In this document: positions 46,887 to 56,920 of the stretch, piece after piece
Numbering within the stretch: position 1 is the stretch's first letter
Layout of the letters: each line of letters begins with the position of its first letter
Assembly (NCBI GenBank): GCA_905478225.1
Contig: CAJQHR010000004.1
Location: forward strand, 62,001-126,000
Length of the DNA stretch: 64,000 nt
Source: an uncultured Crocinitomix sp.
GTDB taxonomy: Bacteria > Bacteroidota > Bacteroidia > Flavobacteriales_D > Crocinitomicaceae
Direction: 5' to 3'
Program-made: the position numbers and the translations under genes
Notes under the pieces: generated by a model
What the model saw: only the letters and a program-made list of their open reading frames with translations
Told to the model about the DNA's origin: nothing
Databases searched by the model: none

Positions 46887-48287
46887 ATGACCGAAAAACA
46901 ACGAACCATACTACTTGTTGTCTTTGATTTTTTAACTGCTACGATAACGTGGTTCTTATTTTATGTGTATCGAATTACGGAGATTGAAAATGCCGAATTG
47001 ACTTTTAAAGAAGGTTTTTTCAACGGAATTATTATCGTTCCATTATTCTGGATGTTCTTATACGCCTTGCAAGGTACTTACCACAATGTTTTAAGAAATT
47101 ACCGCCTCAAAACAATCAAACATACCTTATTTGGAACTATTATTGGCGTTATCATTGTCTTTTTTGCTGTTTTGCTGAATGATTTTGAGCACTTATACCT
47201 CTATCAGCAGTATTATAAGCTGTTCTTTGTGCTATTCATCCTTCATTTTTCTATTACCCTACTCCCGCGGTTTATCATGACCACAATCCATGTTAAAAGC
47301 ATTCATTCCGGTAAGTTTGGTTTTAAAACAATTATTATTGGTGGCAGCAGCAAAGCCGTGGAAATATTAAATGAAATTCGAGAACTTAAACCTGCATCAG
47401 GACATCATTTTGTGGGCTTTTTAAATATCAATGGAAATGATTATGATCTGAAAGAAAGTTTACCGCTGCTCGGACATTTGGATGAAGTTGAAACTATTCT
47501 TTCAGATGAAGCTATTGATGCAGTAATTATTGCCCTTGAAAGTACAGACCATGAGCGGTTGAAAGGAATTATCACGCAATTATCAAGTTACAACATCCGC
47601 ATTAGCATAATGCCTGATGCCTATGACATTCTTTCTGGTCAGGTGCACATGAATAGTATATTCGGTGCTTTATTACTGACTACGGATTCAAGCAATATGC
47701 CGGATTGGCAAATATCGACTAAACGCATATTTGACATTATGGCTTCTGCCATTGCGCTCGTCTTGTTAATACCAATTTACATCATCTTAGCAATTTCGGT
47801 GAAAATGTCCTCTAAAGGTCCTATCTTTTTTACGCAAGAAAGGGTTGGTAAAAATCGGCAGCCTTTTAACATCATTAAATTTAGAACCATGTATGTTGGT
47901 TCCGAAAAAGATGGTCCACAACTCTCGAGCAGTAATGATAATCGAATTACGAAAGTGGGTAAATTTCTTCGTAAAACTCGACTAGATGAATTTCCACAGT
48001 TTTGGAATGTTCTAATTGGTGACATGTCCTTAGTAGGCCCTAGACCGGAAAGACAACATTATATTGATGAAATTTCGAAACATGATCCGCAATATTTGTA
48101 TTTACATAAAGTAAGACCAGGTATTACCTCATGGGGGCAGGTAAAATTTGGCTATGCCGAAAACGTTGAACAAATGGTGCAACGTATGAAATATGATTTA
48201 CTTTATATTCGGAATATGTCCATTGCACTTGATTTAAAAATCATGTTCTACACTGTTGCCATTATTTTTAAGGGCAAAGGAAAATAA
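46887..48287 (+). CDS. WcaJ-like polyprenyl-phosphate sugar-phosphate transferase
   Basis: 466 residues. The N-terminal half has four or five membrane segments and a Rossmann-like part (TIIIGGSSKAVEILNEI). The C-terminal bacterial sugar transferase domain has a membrane helix (DIMASAIALVLLIPIYIIL) followed by GPIFFTQERVGKNRQPFNIIKFRTMY, KVGKFLRKTRLDEFPQFWNVLIGDMSLVGPRPE and RPGITSWGQV, the WcaJ/PglC signatures. It loads the first sugar-1-phosphate onto undecaprenyl phosphate to start a polysaccharide. It probably works with the glycosyltransferases at 27.9-32.2 kb, although these are 15 kb away. Confidence 0.93.
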   Translation: MTEKQRTILLVVFDFLTATITWFLFYVYRITEIENAELTFKEGFFNGIIIVPLFWMFLYALQGTYHNVLRNYRLKTIKHTLFGTIIGVIIVFFAVLLNDFEHLYLYQQYYKLFFVLFILHFSITLLPRFIMTTIHVKSIHSGKFGFKTIIIGGSSKAVEILNEIRELKPASGHHFVGFLNINGNDYDLKESLPLLGHLDEVETILSDEAIDAVIIALESTDHERLKGIITQLSSYNIRISIMPDAYDILSGQVHMNSIFGALLLTTDSSNMPDWQISTKRIFDIMASAIALVLLIPIYIILAISVKMSSKGPIFFTQERVGKNRQPFNIIKFRTMYVGSEKDGPQLSSSNDNRITKVGKFLRKTRLDEFPQFWNVLIGDMSLVGPRPERQHYIDEISKHDPQYLYLHKVRPGITSWGQVKFGYAENVEQMVQRMKYDLLYIRNMSIALDLKIMFYTVAIIFKGKGK

Positions 48288-48375
48288 GATTTTGCTCATC
48301 CTTAGCGAAAAGCTATCCGTAATTGTTTTTAAATCCTTAAATTAATTGAATCAAAACCCGTTAATTTATTATTCA

Positions 48376-48573
48376 ATGCCAAAACTCATTGTTAAACGAT
48401 TATCCGAATTTCAGAATAGACTCCGTTCCATTCGCATAAAGGTTAATGGTGAAGAAGTGGGCACGATTAGTAATGGAGAATCATTAGAATTTGAATTGAA
48501 TAGCGAGCGGAATGGTGTACAGGCAAAAATGAAGTTTTTGCATCTCCATTATAAAATGAACTTAAAAAGCTAA
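48376..48573 (+). CDS. Small conserved-type protein, unknown function
   Basis: 65 residues from ATG 48376 (frame open from a TTG at 48346). MPKLIVKRLSEFQNRLRSIRIKVNGEEVGTISNGESLEFEL matches a pattern I have seen in small cytoplasmic or membrane-linked Bacteroidetes proteins (I-x-V-x-x-N-G, G-T-I-x-N-G-E), but the C-terminal half (AKMKFLHLHYKMNLKS) looks atypical and could mark a frameshift. It lies 2 bp before the broken gene at 48576. Confidence 0.5.
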   Translation: MPKLIVKRLSEFQNRLRSIRIKVNGEEVGTISNGESLEFELNSERNGVQAKMKFLHLHYKMNLKS

Positions 48574-48575
48574 GC

Positions 48576-49306
48576 CATGAACATTACAAAATTTCTAATC
48601 ATAACTCTAAGTTTAATCTCGAATGTGACAATTGCACAATCTTTCCCATCAGTCGTGGAAGATCTTCCGCCAGCAACGGCTTATTTATCCCCAAACAGCA
48701 CCATGGATGCATGGTATCGAATTATGCTGTAGATAGCGTTCAAAAGGCTATGATTCCCTCAGACGATAATGAACCAATATCGGTTTCAGATTTATATGGT
48801 AATCGTGAAAGTCTTCAAATCTTAAATAGTTTGTCCGGACAATTTAAAGATTCTTTGGCAGCTGATAAACCAAGTCAATTTCAATTATTTATTTCAGAAA
48901 AATCTCATGCATGATAAACCTGAGCATGAGTTAACGGAGATATAACACCCTGGAAAAGCACGTAAAAGCCTACCCTGTTTTTATAATGAATTTAAATAAG
49001 GAGGACTCACTTTTACTTAGTGCACAAGATGGAAGTGTTATTATGACTTGCGAAGCAAAAAACGAAAATGGAGAATGGCAGCCAATTGAGGCTTGGCATG
49101 ACAGTTGGTTCGGCAACAGCTATCATTACTGCATCGTTCCGCCTATGCAAGCTGCTTATACGAAAATGATTCGTTACGGCGGAGAGTTTAAAACGCTTTG
49201 CCGTTTATCGCTAAGTACAAACCGCACTGTGATTTATTCAAATGAAATTTATTTATCAATAAACCCAAGTCAATTTTTGGTGGATGAAGAAAAAACAACT
49301 GATTAA
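48576..49306 (+). pseudogene. Secreted protein gene broken by at least two frameshifts
   Basis: ATG 48576 opens a signal peptide (ISNVTIAQ) and 31 further codons, stopping at about 48731. The coding-like sequence continues in a second frame (VSNYAVDSVQKAMIPSDD ... ISEKSHA, stop at 48914), and in a third frame from about 48950 (NTLEKHVKAYPVFIMNLNKEDSLLL ... EEKTTD, stop at 49306). The last piece has a strand-rich composition (WQPIEAWHDSWFGNSYHY). No family recognised. The three pieces in order suggest one protein of about 235 residues, damaged by indels. Confidence 0.65.
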
Positions 49307-49316
49307 TTTAAATAAG

Positions 49317-49898
49317 ATGATTAAACTAATGCGCTTTTCGAACATATTTCTTGTTGTGTCATTGGCTATTGCGCTTGCATGTGTATTTATAATTGATTTT
49401 AGTATCGATACTTATGTAGCTGGCATTATTGTTATTCTAATCGCTTTTGTTTGCAATTTAGTTATTGCGTATTTGCTCAAGACAAAACAGAGAAATAAGG
49501 AAATAAACATTTTTTATAATAGAAAAAAGGAGCCCCTCATTGTCTGCTGGACCATACCGGTGCTTGCAGTAATTATTCTGTTTTTCATCATTTGGGATTC
49601 TACTGACCTTGTAGGATGGTTTTGGTTGACTTTGCCAGTGTCAAAAGGCATTGAACACTTAGTCCACAATACAGAATGGTATGTTATGATTGAAAATAAC
49701 ACCCTTCATGAGAGAGGGTTTTGGATGAAGGCCATCCCAATTTCCGAAATAACTAAGGTACACGTTAATGATCAGGCCTATTTAGAATTAACTACTCAAA
49801 AAGGCACTACTCAGTATAAATTAGAATCAGGCATTTCTGTTAATGTGCGTGATAAAATAGAAGAAATTCGAAAGTATGCCCATTTACAAACCGGTTAA
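49317..49898 (+). CDS. Integral membrane protein, unknown function
   Basis: 193 residues from ATG 49317 (an ATG at 49284 would overlap the preceding gene). Hydrophobic segments at about 8-28, 33-56 and 75-96 are followed by a soluble part with PISEITKVHVNDQAYLELTTQKGTTQYKL, which resembles a PH-like membrane-protein domain (bPH2 type). No motif allows a function. It overlaps the small secreted protein gene by 23 bp. Confidence 0.6.
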   Translation: MIKLMRFSNIFLVVSLAIALACVFIIDFSIDTYVAGIIVILIAFVCNLVIAYLLKTKQRNKEINIFYNRKKEPLIVCWTIPVLAVIILFFIIWDSTDLVGWFWLTLPVSKGIEHLVHNTEWYVMIENNTLHERGFWMKAIPISEITKVHVNDQAYLELTTQKGTTQYKLESGISVNVRDKIEEIRKYAHLQTG

Positions 49899-50190
49899 AT
49901 TGACCATTATCACTTTCTTGATTATTCTTTTTGGAGCCAGTAACGCTGATAAAAATGATCAATTAGCAAATAATGAGATAATTCTCAATCACTTTAACGT
50001 TCAAGAAGCCGAGGAACTACAAAAAATTCATGACTTTTTTATAGCACATATTTCAACAGCAGAAGATAAAAACAGCCCAGACGCAATTGCCGATTTGGAC
50101 GATTTTCTGCGGAACTTGAAGGATGTGGCAAGTACTGGAGCAATTTCGATTCCAATAAATTATCAAGCAGAAAAAGAGTTAATAAAATAA
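49876..50190 (+). CDS. Small secreted protein, unknown function
   Basis: 104 residues with a hydrophobic N-terminal segment (KLTIITFLIILFGASNA) that looks like a signal peptide or membrane anchor, then a helical, acidic body (EAEELQKIHDFFIAHISTAED). It overlaps the upstream gene by 23 bp and is followed by a bidirectional terminator. No family recognised. Confidence 0.5.
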   Translation: MPIYKPVKLTIITFLIILFGASNADKNDQLANNEIILNHFNVQEAEELQKIHDFFIAHISTAEDKNSPDAIADLDDFLRNLKDVASTGAISIPINYQAEKELIK

Positions 50191-50216
50191 TTAAATACCT
50201 GATTCTTAACAAAGAA

Positions 50217-50248
50217 AAAAGGGGAGTCCAAAACTGAACTCCCCTTTT
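50217..50248. terminator. Bidirectional terminator between convergent genes
   Basis: AAAAGGGGAGT and ACTCCCCTTTT pair perfectly (11 bp) around a 10-nt loop, with T-rich flanks on both strands. It separates the plus-strand small gene from the minus-strand efflux pump. Confidence 0.9.
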
Positions 50249-50269
50249 GTAAAAAAAACCTGTAAAATC

Positions 50270-53200
50270 TTAAATCGTCGATCTCATTTTTGTATTTGTA
50301 ATTTTGTACAACCAGAGTTTAAAGCGGTAGAACAATAAGTACATTGCCGGAATAATGATCAATGTCAAGAATGTGGCGAATGTCAATCCGAAAATAATTG
50401 TCCAAGACATTGGTCCAAAGAACATGGTATTATCTCCTCCAATGTAGAAATTCGCATTGTACTCGGTTAATAAAGAAGTAAAGTCAATGTTAATACCAAA
50501 TGCTAAAGGAATAAGTCCTAAAACAGTTGTAATAGCCGTTAAAAGTACAGGACGTAACCTTGTTTTACCCGCGATTACAATAGCCGAAATAACTTCTGGC
50601 AATGGCAATTGATCAAACTCGCCCAACATCAATTCTTCGCGGCGTCTTTTCCGAATTAGATTGGTATAATCGATTAATACAATGGCATTGTTCACGACGA
50701 CCCCCGCCAGGGATATTATCCCAATCATAGTCATGATGATTACGAAATCCATTTGGAAAATCACTTCTCCTAAAAACACCCCGATAAAACTGAAAACTAC
50801 TGCAAATAGAATGATAATAGGCGTAGTAAAAGCATTGAACTGCGCAACAATAACGAAAAGAATGATACCCAAGGCAAGTAGTAATGCTTTACTTAAGAAT
50901 GCTGTTTCTTTTGCTTGCTCCTCCCCTTCACCTGTAAAAGTAAAAGTAACGCCAGGCGTAATTTCAGTATCAGCCAGATATTCATTTGCCAAAACTTTCA
51001 AATCTGCTACCACCTCATTCGCATTTGCCCCTTCAGTTACATTTGAAGACATGGTGACAACAGGAATTAAATCCAAATGCTTCACAGCACTGTAGGTATT
51101 CGTTGGCTCAGGCTCCTTAATTAAAGAACGAATTGGAATGCGCAACATTTTCCCTTTATTATTTCGGAAGATCAGTTTTTGATTCATTAATGCATCCAAA
51201 TCATTTCTTGACGACTCATCAAAACGCACCACCATATCATACGTTTCATCTCCATCCTTAAAAGTTGAAATATCTGCCCCAAAAAGTGCAGTTCGAATCG
51301 CGTTTGCAATTTGACCTGTAGAGGTATTAAACAAACGTGCTTTATCACGATCCACCTCAATTTTCAACTCCGGTTTCCCAGTTTCGACATTTAATTTCAA
51401 CTGTTCAACACCAGGTACATTTTTACGATCTAAGTAAAACCTTAATTTTTCGGCCTCTTCCAATACTAAATCATAATCAATATCTCCAGCAACCTCTACA
51501 TTAATTGGCGCCGCAGTCGGCGGCCCTTGATTATCCTTATCTACTGAAATTCTTACATCCGCAGGGAATTTATTTTTCAGTCCTGTCGAAATACGTTCCA
51601 TGATTTCACTCGTCTCGTAGTCTTGACCATATTTTTTACGGTTTTTAGATTCAGAAAAATTGATCGTAATACGTCCCTTATTAGGCGTATTCCCCATGGT
51701 AACTCCTTGTGAAGGATCCGAAGCACCTTCTCCTACCTGTGCAATTATAGACTGGATAATCCAATGTTCAAAGGGCTTACCGACTGTATCGCCAATCTCT
51801 TCATTTAAAATTTCAGTATATAAAAGTTCCTCAATTTCTAAAGTAGTTTGATTTGTAACCCGGATATCTGTCCCTATTGGATGCTCCACAAAAACGTTTA
51901 CATAATTGGGCTCACTTTCTGGAAAAAAGAGGACTTTGGGTGTAAACAAATCTACCAACACGATTGACAAGAAGAATAAAACAAACATTCCTAAAAACAA
52001 ACCGACGGGTCGTCTTTTAAATAAAGAGAACTTTAATATTCTCTCATAAAAAGACTCCAATTTTGGCAAAAATTTCTCCTGAAACCATTCAGCTGCAGGA
52101 ATCAATAAGAAGATATTTATGATAATAAATAGTCCAATGACAATAAAAAGATTGCTCCATCCTGCACTTGCAGGGATCAGCATCAATCCAAAAATAATAA
52201 ATATCGCTGCAGTGATCAGTGGGCGTTTTTTAGTCGTCTTTTCACCGCCCACTCTCATATAAATGGCAATTAAAACTGGATTAATAATCAATGCAACAAA
52301 TAAGGACGAACCGAGGACAATAATCAACGTGATTGGTAAATACTTCATGAATTCACCAATCATACCTGGCCATAATGCCAAAGGAATAAAGGCTCCCAAA
52401 GTCGTTGCTGTCGAAGCGATAATAGGCCACGCAATTTCACCTACCCCTTTTTTAACTGCTGTGAAAGAATCTACACCCTCCTCCATTAAACGCTGCACAT
52501 TCTCAACAACCACAATTCCATTATCTACAAGCATTCCCAATGCCAATACTAATGAGAACAATACCATTGTATTTAAGGTAACGCCCATAGTGTTTAGAAT
52601 AAAGAAAGACATGAACATAGAAAGTGGAATAGCCACCCCAACAAATAATGCATTTCTTAATCCCAAAAAGAATAAAAGCACACCAACAACCAATAATACC
52701 CCAAAAATGATGGAATTTTCTAGGTTAGAAACCATTTCTTGTGTCTTTGAAGACTGGTCATTCGTTACGGAAATATTTATTCCGCTCGGGATTTCTCCAC
52801 TCGCTTTCACCTCTTCCAATAATCTATTAATCTCTGAAGAAGCGTCCAATAGGTTTTCTCCACTTCGCTTTTTAATATCAAGCATAACCACGGTTTCTCT
52901 GCGCTCACGTGCATAAGAACTCGTATCAGCATCTGCAAATTTGATTTCAGCAATATCCTTTAAGTAAACAGGCTTGTAATCCTCTTGCTTTACGATTACT
53001 TTTCCAATTTCTTCGGCAGATTTAAATTTTCCATCAATTTGAATGGCTCGTTTTCTTGTTCCGTCTAGATACTCTCCTCCTGAAACTGTTAAATTCTCAT
53101 TCCCAATAGCATTTTGAATGTCTCCAAATGAAACGTCCACTACCTCCGCCTTGCGCGGATCAACCATGATTTGCATTTCCTGTTCCTGCGTACCTCGAAT

Positions 53201-53758
53201 GTCCACTTCGGAAATTTCCTGTAGGTCTTCAATTTTATCTTCTAACAACTCAGCGTACTCATTCAATTGCTCAATAGAATAGTCACCAGAAAGGTTGATA
53301 TTCATGATCGGCATTTGAGAAATATCCAGTTCGAAAATATTTGGTTCAACCGGCAAATCTTGGGGGAAATCTTTAGATGCTCGTGCTTTATCCACGGCGT
53401 CTTTGACATCTTGCAAGGCTTGCTTTGTAGTTACCTTAAAGTCAAACTTGACCTGCACTGAAGCAAAACCATCAATAGATGTTGAATTGATTTCATCCAC
53501 ATTTTTAATGGACTTTAATTCTTTTTCAATCGGATCTGTAATTTTATCAGCAATTAACTCTGGTGAGTTACCTGGATAAGCAATTCCGACATAAATTTCA
53601 GGAATTTGAAGCTCCGGAAAATTCTCCTTAGGCATACTTGTATATGCGCCCATTCCTCCAATTAGGATAATCACAATCAATAAATAAACTGTTTTACGAT
53701 TATTTACTGCCCAAGATGAAATTCCAAATTCTTTTTGGTCTTTTATTGATTTACTCAT
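50270..53758 (-). CDS. RND-family efflux pump inner-membrane transporter
   Basis: 1162 residues, slightly longer than AcrB (about 1050). It opens with a cytoplasmic tail and KTVYLLIVIILIGGMGAYTSMPKENFPELQIPEIYV, the usual first helix and P-x-E-x-P periplasmic turn. Two sets of helices with LGMLVDNGIVVVENV (proton-relay D) and, in the second half, SLAGVVVNNAIVLIDY are present, with large periplasmic loops between. This pattern fits hydrophobe/amphiphile or CzcA-like pumps; drug versus metal specificity cannot be fixed. An insert near residues 495-560 adds extra membrane segments. It is the last gene of the tetR-tolC-adaptor-pump operon. Confidence 0.93.
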   Translation of the reverse strand: MSKSIKDQKEFGISSWAVNNRKTVYLLIVIILIGGMGAYTSMPKENFPELQIPEIYVGIAYPGNSPELIADKITDPIEKELKSIKNVDEINSTSIDGFASVQVKFDFKVTTKQALQDVKDAVDKARASKDFPQDLPVEPNIFELDISQMPIMNINLSGDYSIEQLNEYAELLEDKIEDLQEISEVDIRGTQEQEMQIMVDPRKAEVVDVSFGDIQNAIGNENLTVSGGEYLDGTRKRAIQIDGKFKSAEEIGKVIVKQEDYKPVYLKDIAEIKFADADTSSYARERRETVVMLDIKKRSGENLLDASSEINRLLEEVKASGEIPSGINISVTNDQSSKTQEMVSNLENSIIFGVLLVVGVLLFFLGLRNALFVGVAIPLSMFMSFFILNTMGVTLNTMVLFSLVLALGMLVDNGIVVVENVQRLMEEGVDSFTAVKKGVGEIAWPIIASTATTLGAFIPLALWPGMIGEFMKYLPITLIIVLGSSLFVALIINPVLIAIYMRVGGEKTTKKRPLITAAIFIIFGLMLIPASAGWSNLFIVIGLFIIINIFLLIPAAEWFQEKFLPKLESFYERILKFSLFKRRPVGLFLGMFVLFFLSIVLVDLFTPKVLFFPESEPNYVNVFVEHPIGTDIRVTNQTTLEIEELLYTEILNEEIGDTVGKPFEHWIIQSIIAQVGEGASDPSQGVTMGNTPNKGRITINFSESKNRKKYGQDYETSEIMERISTGLKNKFPADVRISVDKDNQGPPTAAPINVEVAGDIDYDLVLEEAEKLRFYLDRKNVPGVEQLKLNVETGKPELKIEVDRDKARLFNTSTGQIANAIRTALFGADISTFKDGDETYDMVVRFDESSRNDLDALMNQKLIFRNNKGKMLRIPIRSLIKEPEPTNTYSAVKHLDLIPVVTMSSNVTEGANANEVVADLKVLANEYLADTEITPGVTFTFTGEGEEQAKETAFLSKALLLALGIILFVIVAQFNAFTTPIIILFAVVFSFIGVFLGEVIFQMDFVIIMTMIGIISLAGVVVNNAIVLIDYTNLIRKRRREELMLGEFDQLPLPEVISAIVIAGKTRLRPVLLTAITTVLGLIPLAFGINIDFTSLLTEYNANFYIGGDNTMFFGPMSWTIIFGLTFATFLTLIIIPAMYLLFYRFKLWLYKITNTKMRSTI

Positions 53759-53768
53759 TTTTTTCTAC

Positions 53769-54893
53769 TTATTGAATTGTAACCACATCTGTTTCCGTAA
53801 TTCCTTTCGCTCCCTTTACTACTAGCAAATCACCATCTTTTACTGCGCCTTCAATACAAGCCTGGCCTTCAAACATTTTAACGACCTTTATTTCAATTCT
53901 CTCAACGTTATATTTTTCAGGCTCACCAGCTGGTGTCAAGCGGTATACATACATATTGTTATCCGTATCTTGCAGTAATGACTCAGAGTTGACCACTATG
54001 GCATCTTTACGGGTAAAATCAGTGACATTTAGTTCTGCGAACTGATTTGGCAATAAGAGTTTATTGTTCTTAACAGCAATTTGAATTCTAAACGTTCTAT
54101 TTGTTGGATCGATATAATTTCCTTTATTGGAAACCGTTGAAACGATCACGGTGTCATTCAATGAAGGAAAACGCATTTCAACCGCTGTTCCAATATTTAC
54201 TTTAGACAATAGGTTTTCAGACAGCGTGGCATTAATCGTAATATTACTATTATTTACGATTCGCAATAGCGGAATTTGAGGAGCAGCCATTTCACCTGCG
54301 TTAACCATAATATCATCAATGACACCTGAGAAAGGTGCACGAACGACAGTTTTACCTTGTTGCGAACGCATTGTTCTGATCTTTTTCTCTAAAGAAAGCT
54401 TTTGGTTTTTAGCTTGTTCATATTCCATCTCAACGCCGACTCCTTTATCCTTAAGCTCCTGTTGTTTTTCGAACATATAATCTGCCAATTCTAACGAGGC
54501 CTTTAACTCCTCCATTGTTGAAGCTAAGATCTCAGAATCAATCGTAATCAATGTCTGTCCCTTAGAAACCGTTTGACCTTCACGCACATGAACAAGCTTA
54601 ATTACACCACTCGACTCTGCATTAATCAATGCATTTTGATCTGTTTCAACTGTACCCGGAATTTCTACTTGATGGGAAAAGTCTTCCACCTTCACTTTAT
54701 CTGCTGTCACAATTGGGACAATCTCGACAATAGTGGTGTCTAGTTTCAAAATTTGAGCATCAACCAAAGCCAACTCTGCCTTAAGCGAATCGCGTTTACT
54801 ATTTAGTGCGTCCAATTCAGGATTTGTTTCTACTGATCCACAAGCCGCTAAAAAACTTCCTAAGGCAATGAAATAAATAAATTTCTTTTTCAT
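53769..54893 (-). CDS. RND efflux periplasmic adaptor (membrane fusion) lipoprotein
   Basis: 374 residues from ATG 54893 (a TTG 15 codons earlier is open, but the lipoprotein signal FIYFIALGSFLAAC begins at the ATG; C at about residue 18). The hairpin regions are EIPGTVETDQNALINAESSGVIKLVHVREGQTVSKGQ (lipoyl/barrel half) and the coiled-coil ILKLDTT/LASTMEELKASLELADYMFEKQQELKDKG, then VRAPFSGVIDDIMVNAGE. It links the pump to the TolC channel. It lies 10 bp before the pump gene. Confidence 0.93.
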   Translation of the reverse strand: MKKKFIYFIALGSFLAACGSVETNPELDALNSKRDSLKAELALVDAQILKLDTTIVEIVPIVTADKVKVEDFSHQVEIPGTVETDQNALINAESSGVIKLVHVREGQTVSKGQTLITIDSEILASTMEELKASLELADYMFEKQQELKDKGVGVEMEYEQAKNQKLSLEKKIRTMRSQQGKTVVRAPFSGVIDDIMVNAGEMAAPQIPLLRIVNNSNITINATLSENLLSKVNIGTAVEMRFPSLNDTVIVSTVSNKGNYIDPTNRTFRIQIAVKNNKLLLPNQFAELNVTDFTRKDAIVVNSESLLQDTDNNMYVYRLTPAGEPEKYNVERIEIKVVKMFEGQACIEGAVKDGDLLVVKGAKGITETDVVTIQ

Positions 54894-54943
54894 TTTTATT
54901 AATTTAAACTTCTGAGTTAATGTTTGATTTGATACCAAATCGA

Positions 54944-56290
54944 TTATTTATTATATAATTTATCCAATTGTACTTTTATTCTCAACATCTCCATCACCGC
55001 CATGATATAATTTCCTTCGGCTTGTAATAATTGATTTTGTAATTGTGTCACTTCAAGGGGAGAAACCACGCCAGATTCATTTCTCAAAATAGCACGTTGA
55101 TATACTCTTCTCGCCAATTCAACACTCGACTTTTCAAGTTCGACCATTTCTGAGGCTGATTCGTATGATGTTTTTAATTGTAACTCCTGAAACTGGAGCG
55201 ATTTTTCTAAATTCTTAAGATTGTTCTGATCTTGCTCAATTTTAATTTCAACTTGTTGCACACGCATCACTTTCTGTCCGCTACTTGCAATTGGAATTTT
55301 CATTGAAACTCCCCAAACTGTGGTTGGGTACCAGGCCTTATCTTGGAAAAAATCAAACTCGCTTCTAAAGGCGTTTTGAGAATGCGTAAAAAAGGCACCA
55401 ACAGATGGTAAGTATGCCGCCTTTTCATTCTTAAGACTATATTGGTCCAACTCTTTTTGTTGCTCCAACATCACATAATTTTGGTTATTTTTAATTCCAG
55501 AATCTTCCAATAAAGGACTATTCCCTTGCATTTCATCCAATACGTCTTTTAAAGTTGCCGTTAATTCGAGCGGTTGATCAAAATCATAGCCCATTTGCAG
55601 TTTTAATAAATTTAAAGCCACACTGGCTTGGCGTTCTGCATTTGCCTTTGAAGCTCTAACGCGGTTATATGCAATTTCAACTTGATCGGCATCTTCTTGC
55701 GGAATCACGGCACTTTCTGCATAGATCGCTGTTTTATCCCAGAGACTTTTAGTCGAAATTAAAATTGAATCCATTAACGTCACATTTTCGTTGGCCACCA
55801 AAACATTATAATAGGCTTCTCTGACCATTGCCTTTACTTCCTGCTTTGTATTGTCCGCAGCAGTTGATGACATTTTTTGAAAGAACTTAGAAAACTGAAG
55901 TCCTACGATATATGAACCATCAAAGATCAATTGAGAGGCATTAAATGCCAAGGATGTACTAAATTCTTGTCCTGCTCTAAACTCCAATACATCTCCAGGA
56001 GCTGCCATTGGATTAAACAAAGAAGCATCTACTACCTGAACAGGAATATCCAATAATTGTTGGAATTGCCCCTCAGCACTAATTTGAGGTAAACCAATTG
56101 CTGTTGTTTCCCATACTTTCTTTTTAGCTGATTCAATATCAAGAAGCGCATTTTTTACTTGCTCATTGTTATTTACACCAAATTCTTCGGCTTCATTCAG
56201 CGAAAATGATGTTTGGGTTTGCCCAATTGAAAAATTGGCAGAACATGCTGCCAATAATCCAAATAATAGATTTTTATAAGTTTTCATCAT
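54944..56290 (-). CDS. TolC-like outer-membrane efflux channel
   Basis: 448 residues, signal peptide ending FSIGQ. Two tandem coiled-coil repeats typical of OEP proteins are visible: FSLNEAEEFGVNNNEQVKNALLDIESAKKKV and, in the second half, YLPSVGAFFTHSQN followed by VEIKIEQDQNNLKNLEKSLQFQELQLKTSYESA. It forms the trimeric channel through the outer membrane for the pump. It overlaps the end of the TetR gene by 17 bp; an ATG at 56287 is also possible. Confidence 0.92.
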   Translation of the reverse strand: MMKTYKNLLFGLLAACSANFSIGQTQTSFSLNEAEEFGVNNNEQVKNALLDIESAKKKVWETTAIGLPQISAEGQFQQLLDIPVQVVDASLFNPMAAPGDVLEFRAGQEFSTSLAFNASQLIFDGSYIVGLQFSKFFQKMSSTAADNTKQEVKAMVREAYYNVLVANENVTLMDSILISTKSLWDKTAIYAESAVIPQEDADQVEIAYNRVRASKANAERQASVALNLLKLQMGYDFDQPLELTATLKDVLDEMQGNSPLLEDSGIKNNQNYVMLEQQKELDQYSLKNEKAAYLPSVGAFFTHSQNAFRSEFDFFQDKAWYPTTVWGVSMKIPIASSGQKVMRVQQVEIKIEQDQNNLKNLEKSLQFQELQLKTSYESASEMVELEKSSVELARRVYQRAILRNESGVVSPLEVTQLQNQLLQAEGNYIMAVMEMLRIKVQLDKLYNK

Positions 56291-56891
56291 TGTGTATTAA
56301 TTCTTTTAAGCACTCTAATCCTTTTTTACTTGCAATTCCGCGAATGTGATAGCGAAAAAATTCCGAATAAACCTCGTCTACTCTAAACTCATTAGAAGGC
56401 ACAGCCTCGCTAGACATAATCATATCAATTGTTCCCATATGAAGGCGTGACAAAATACCAGGTGTTAAATTATCTCTATAAACACCTTCAGCCATGCCTT
56501 TGTTTAAATTATTGACAATCCGTTCACGCATGGCATCATACTTATGCTTTTGTGTTGACTTCAAGGCACTTGGATGATATTTGGCCAAATCAAAAAATAT
56601 TGATGGATGAATGGCCCCAAGTGTCTTCACCATATAGCGTCCAATCTCCAACAATTCTTCAATAGCATTTAATCCTTGAGCGAATATACAGTCCATCCCT
56701 TCAATTGCGCAAGAATGATCTAGTAATAAACATTGTTCTACCAATTCGTTTTTATCCCGCACATGGATGTATAACGTTTTCTTTGAAACACCCAGTTGCC
56801 TAGCCATTTCATCCATTGTTACACTCTTGATCCCGAACTTCATGTAAACCTCAAGCGCAGACTTAACGATTTCCATTTTCTTCTCTTCCAT
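56274..56891 (-). CDS. TetR-family repressor of the efflux operon
   Basis: 205 residues. The N-terminal helix-turn-helix is FGIKSVTMDEMARQLGVSKKTLYIHVRDKNELV (residues about 17-49), the TetR signature; the C-terminal 150 residues are a helical ligand-binding region without recognised family. It is the first gene of the operon, so it probably represses itself and the pump until a toxic ligand binds. A 7-bp inverted repeat (AATGTAT ... ATACATT) overlaps its promoter, the expected operator. Start at 56891 is 5 bp from the -7 box. Confidence 0.92.
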   Translation of the reverse strand: MEEKKMEIVKSALEVYMKFGIKSVTMDEMARQLGVSKKTLYIHVRDKNELVEQCLLLDHSCAIEGMDCIFAQGLNAIEELLEIGRYMVKTLGAIHPSIFFDLAKYHPSALKSTQKHKYDAMRERIVNNLNKGMAEGVYRDNLTPGILSRLHMGTIDMIMSSEAVPSNEFRVDEVYSEFFRYHIRGIASKKGLECLKELIHNDENL

Positions 56892-56895
56892 GGTG

Positions 56896-56920
56896 CAAAT
56901 GTATGAATATAAAATACATT
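56896..56920. promoter_or_regulatory. TetR operator overlapping the tetR promoter
   Basis: AATGTAT (56898-56904) and ATACATT (56914-56920) are inverted 7-bp arms 9 bp apart, the usual TetR-type geometry. On the minus strand TACATTTG (56903-56896) is an exact -7 box and lies inside one arm. A repressor bound here would also sit about 120 bp from the divergent RNase H start. Confidence 0.62.

Noticed and set aside
52263..52916. 217-codon plus-strand ORF inside the efflux pump gene
   Set aside because: It is antisense to an intact, strongly recognised RND gene and has a repetitive, non-protein-like composition; it is a shadow of the pump frame.
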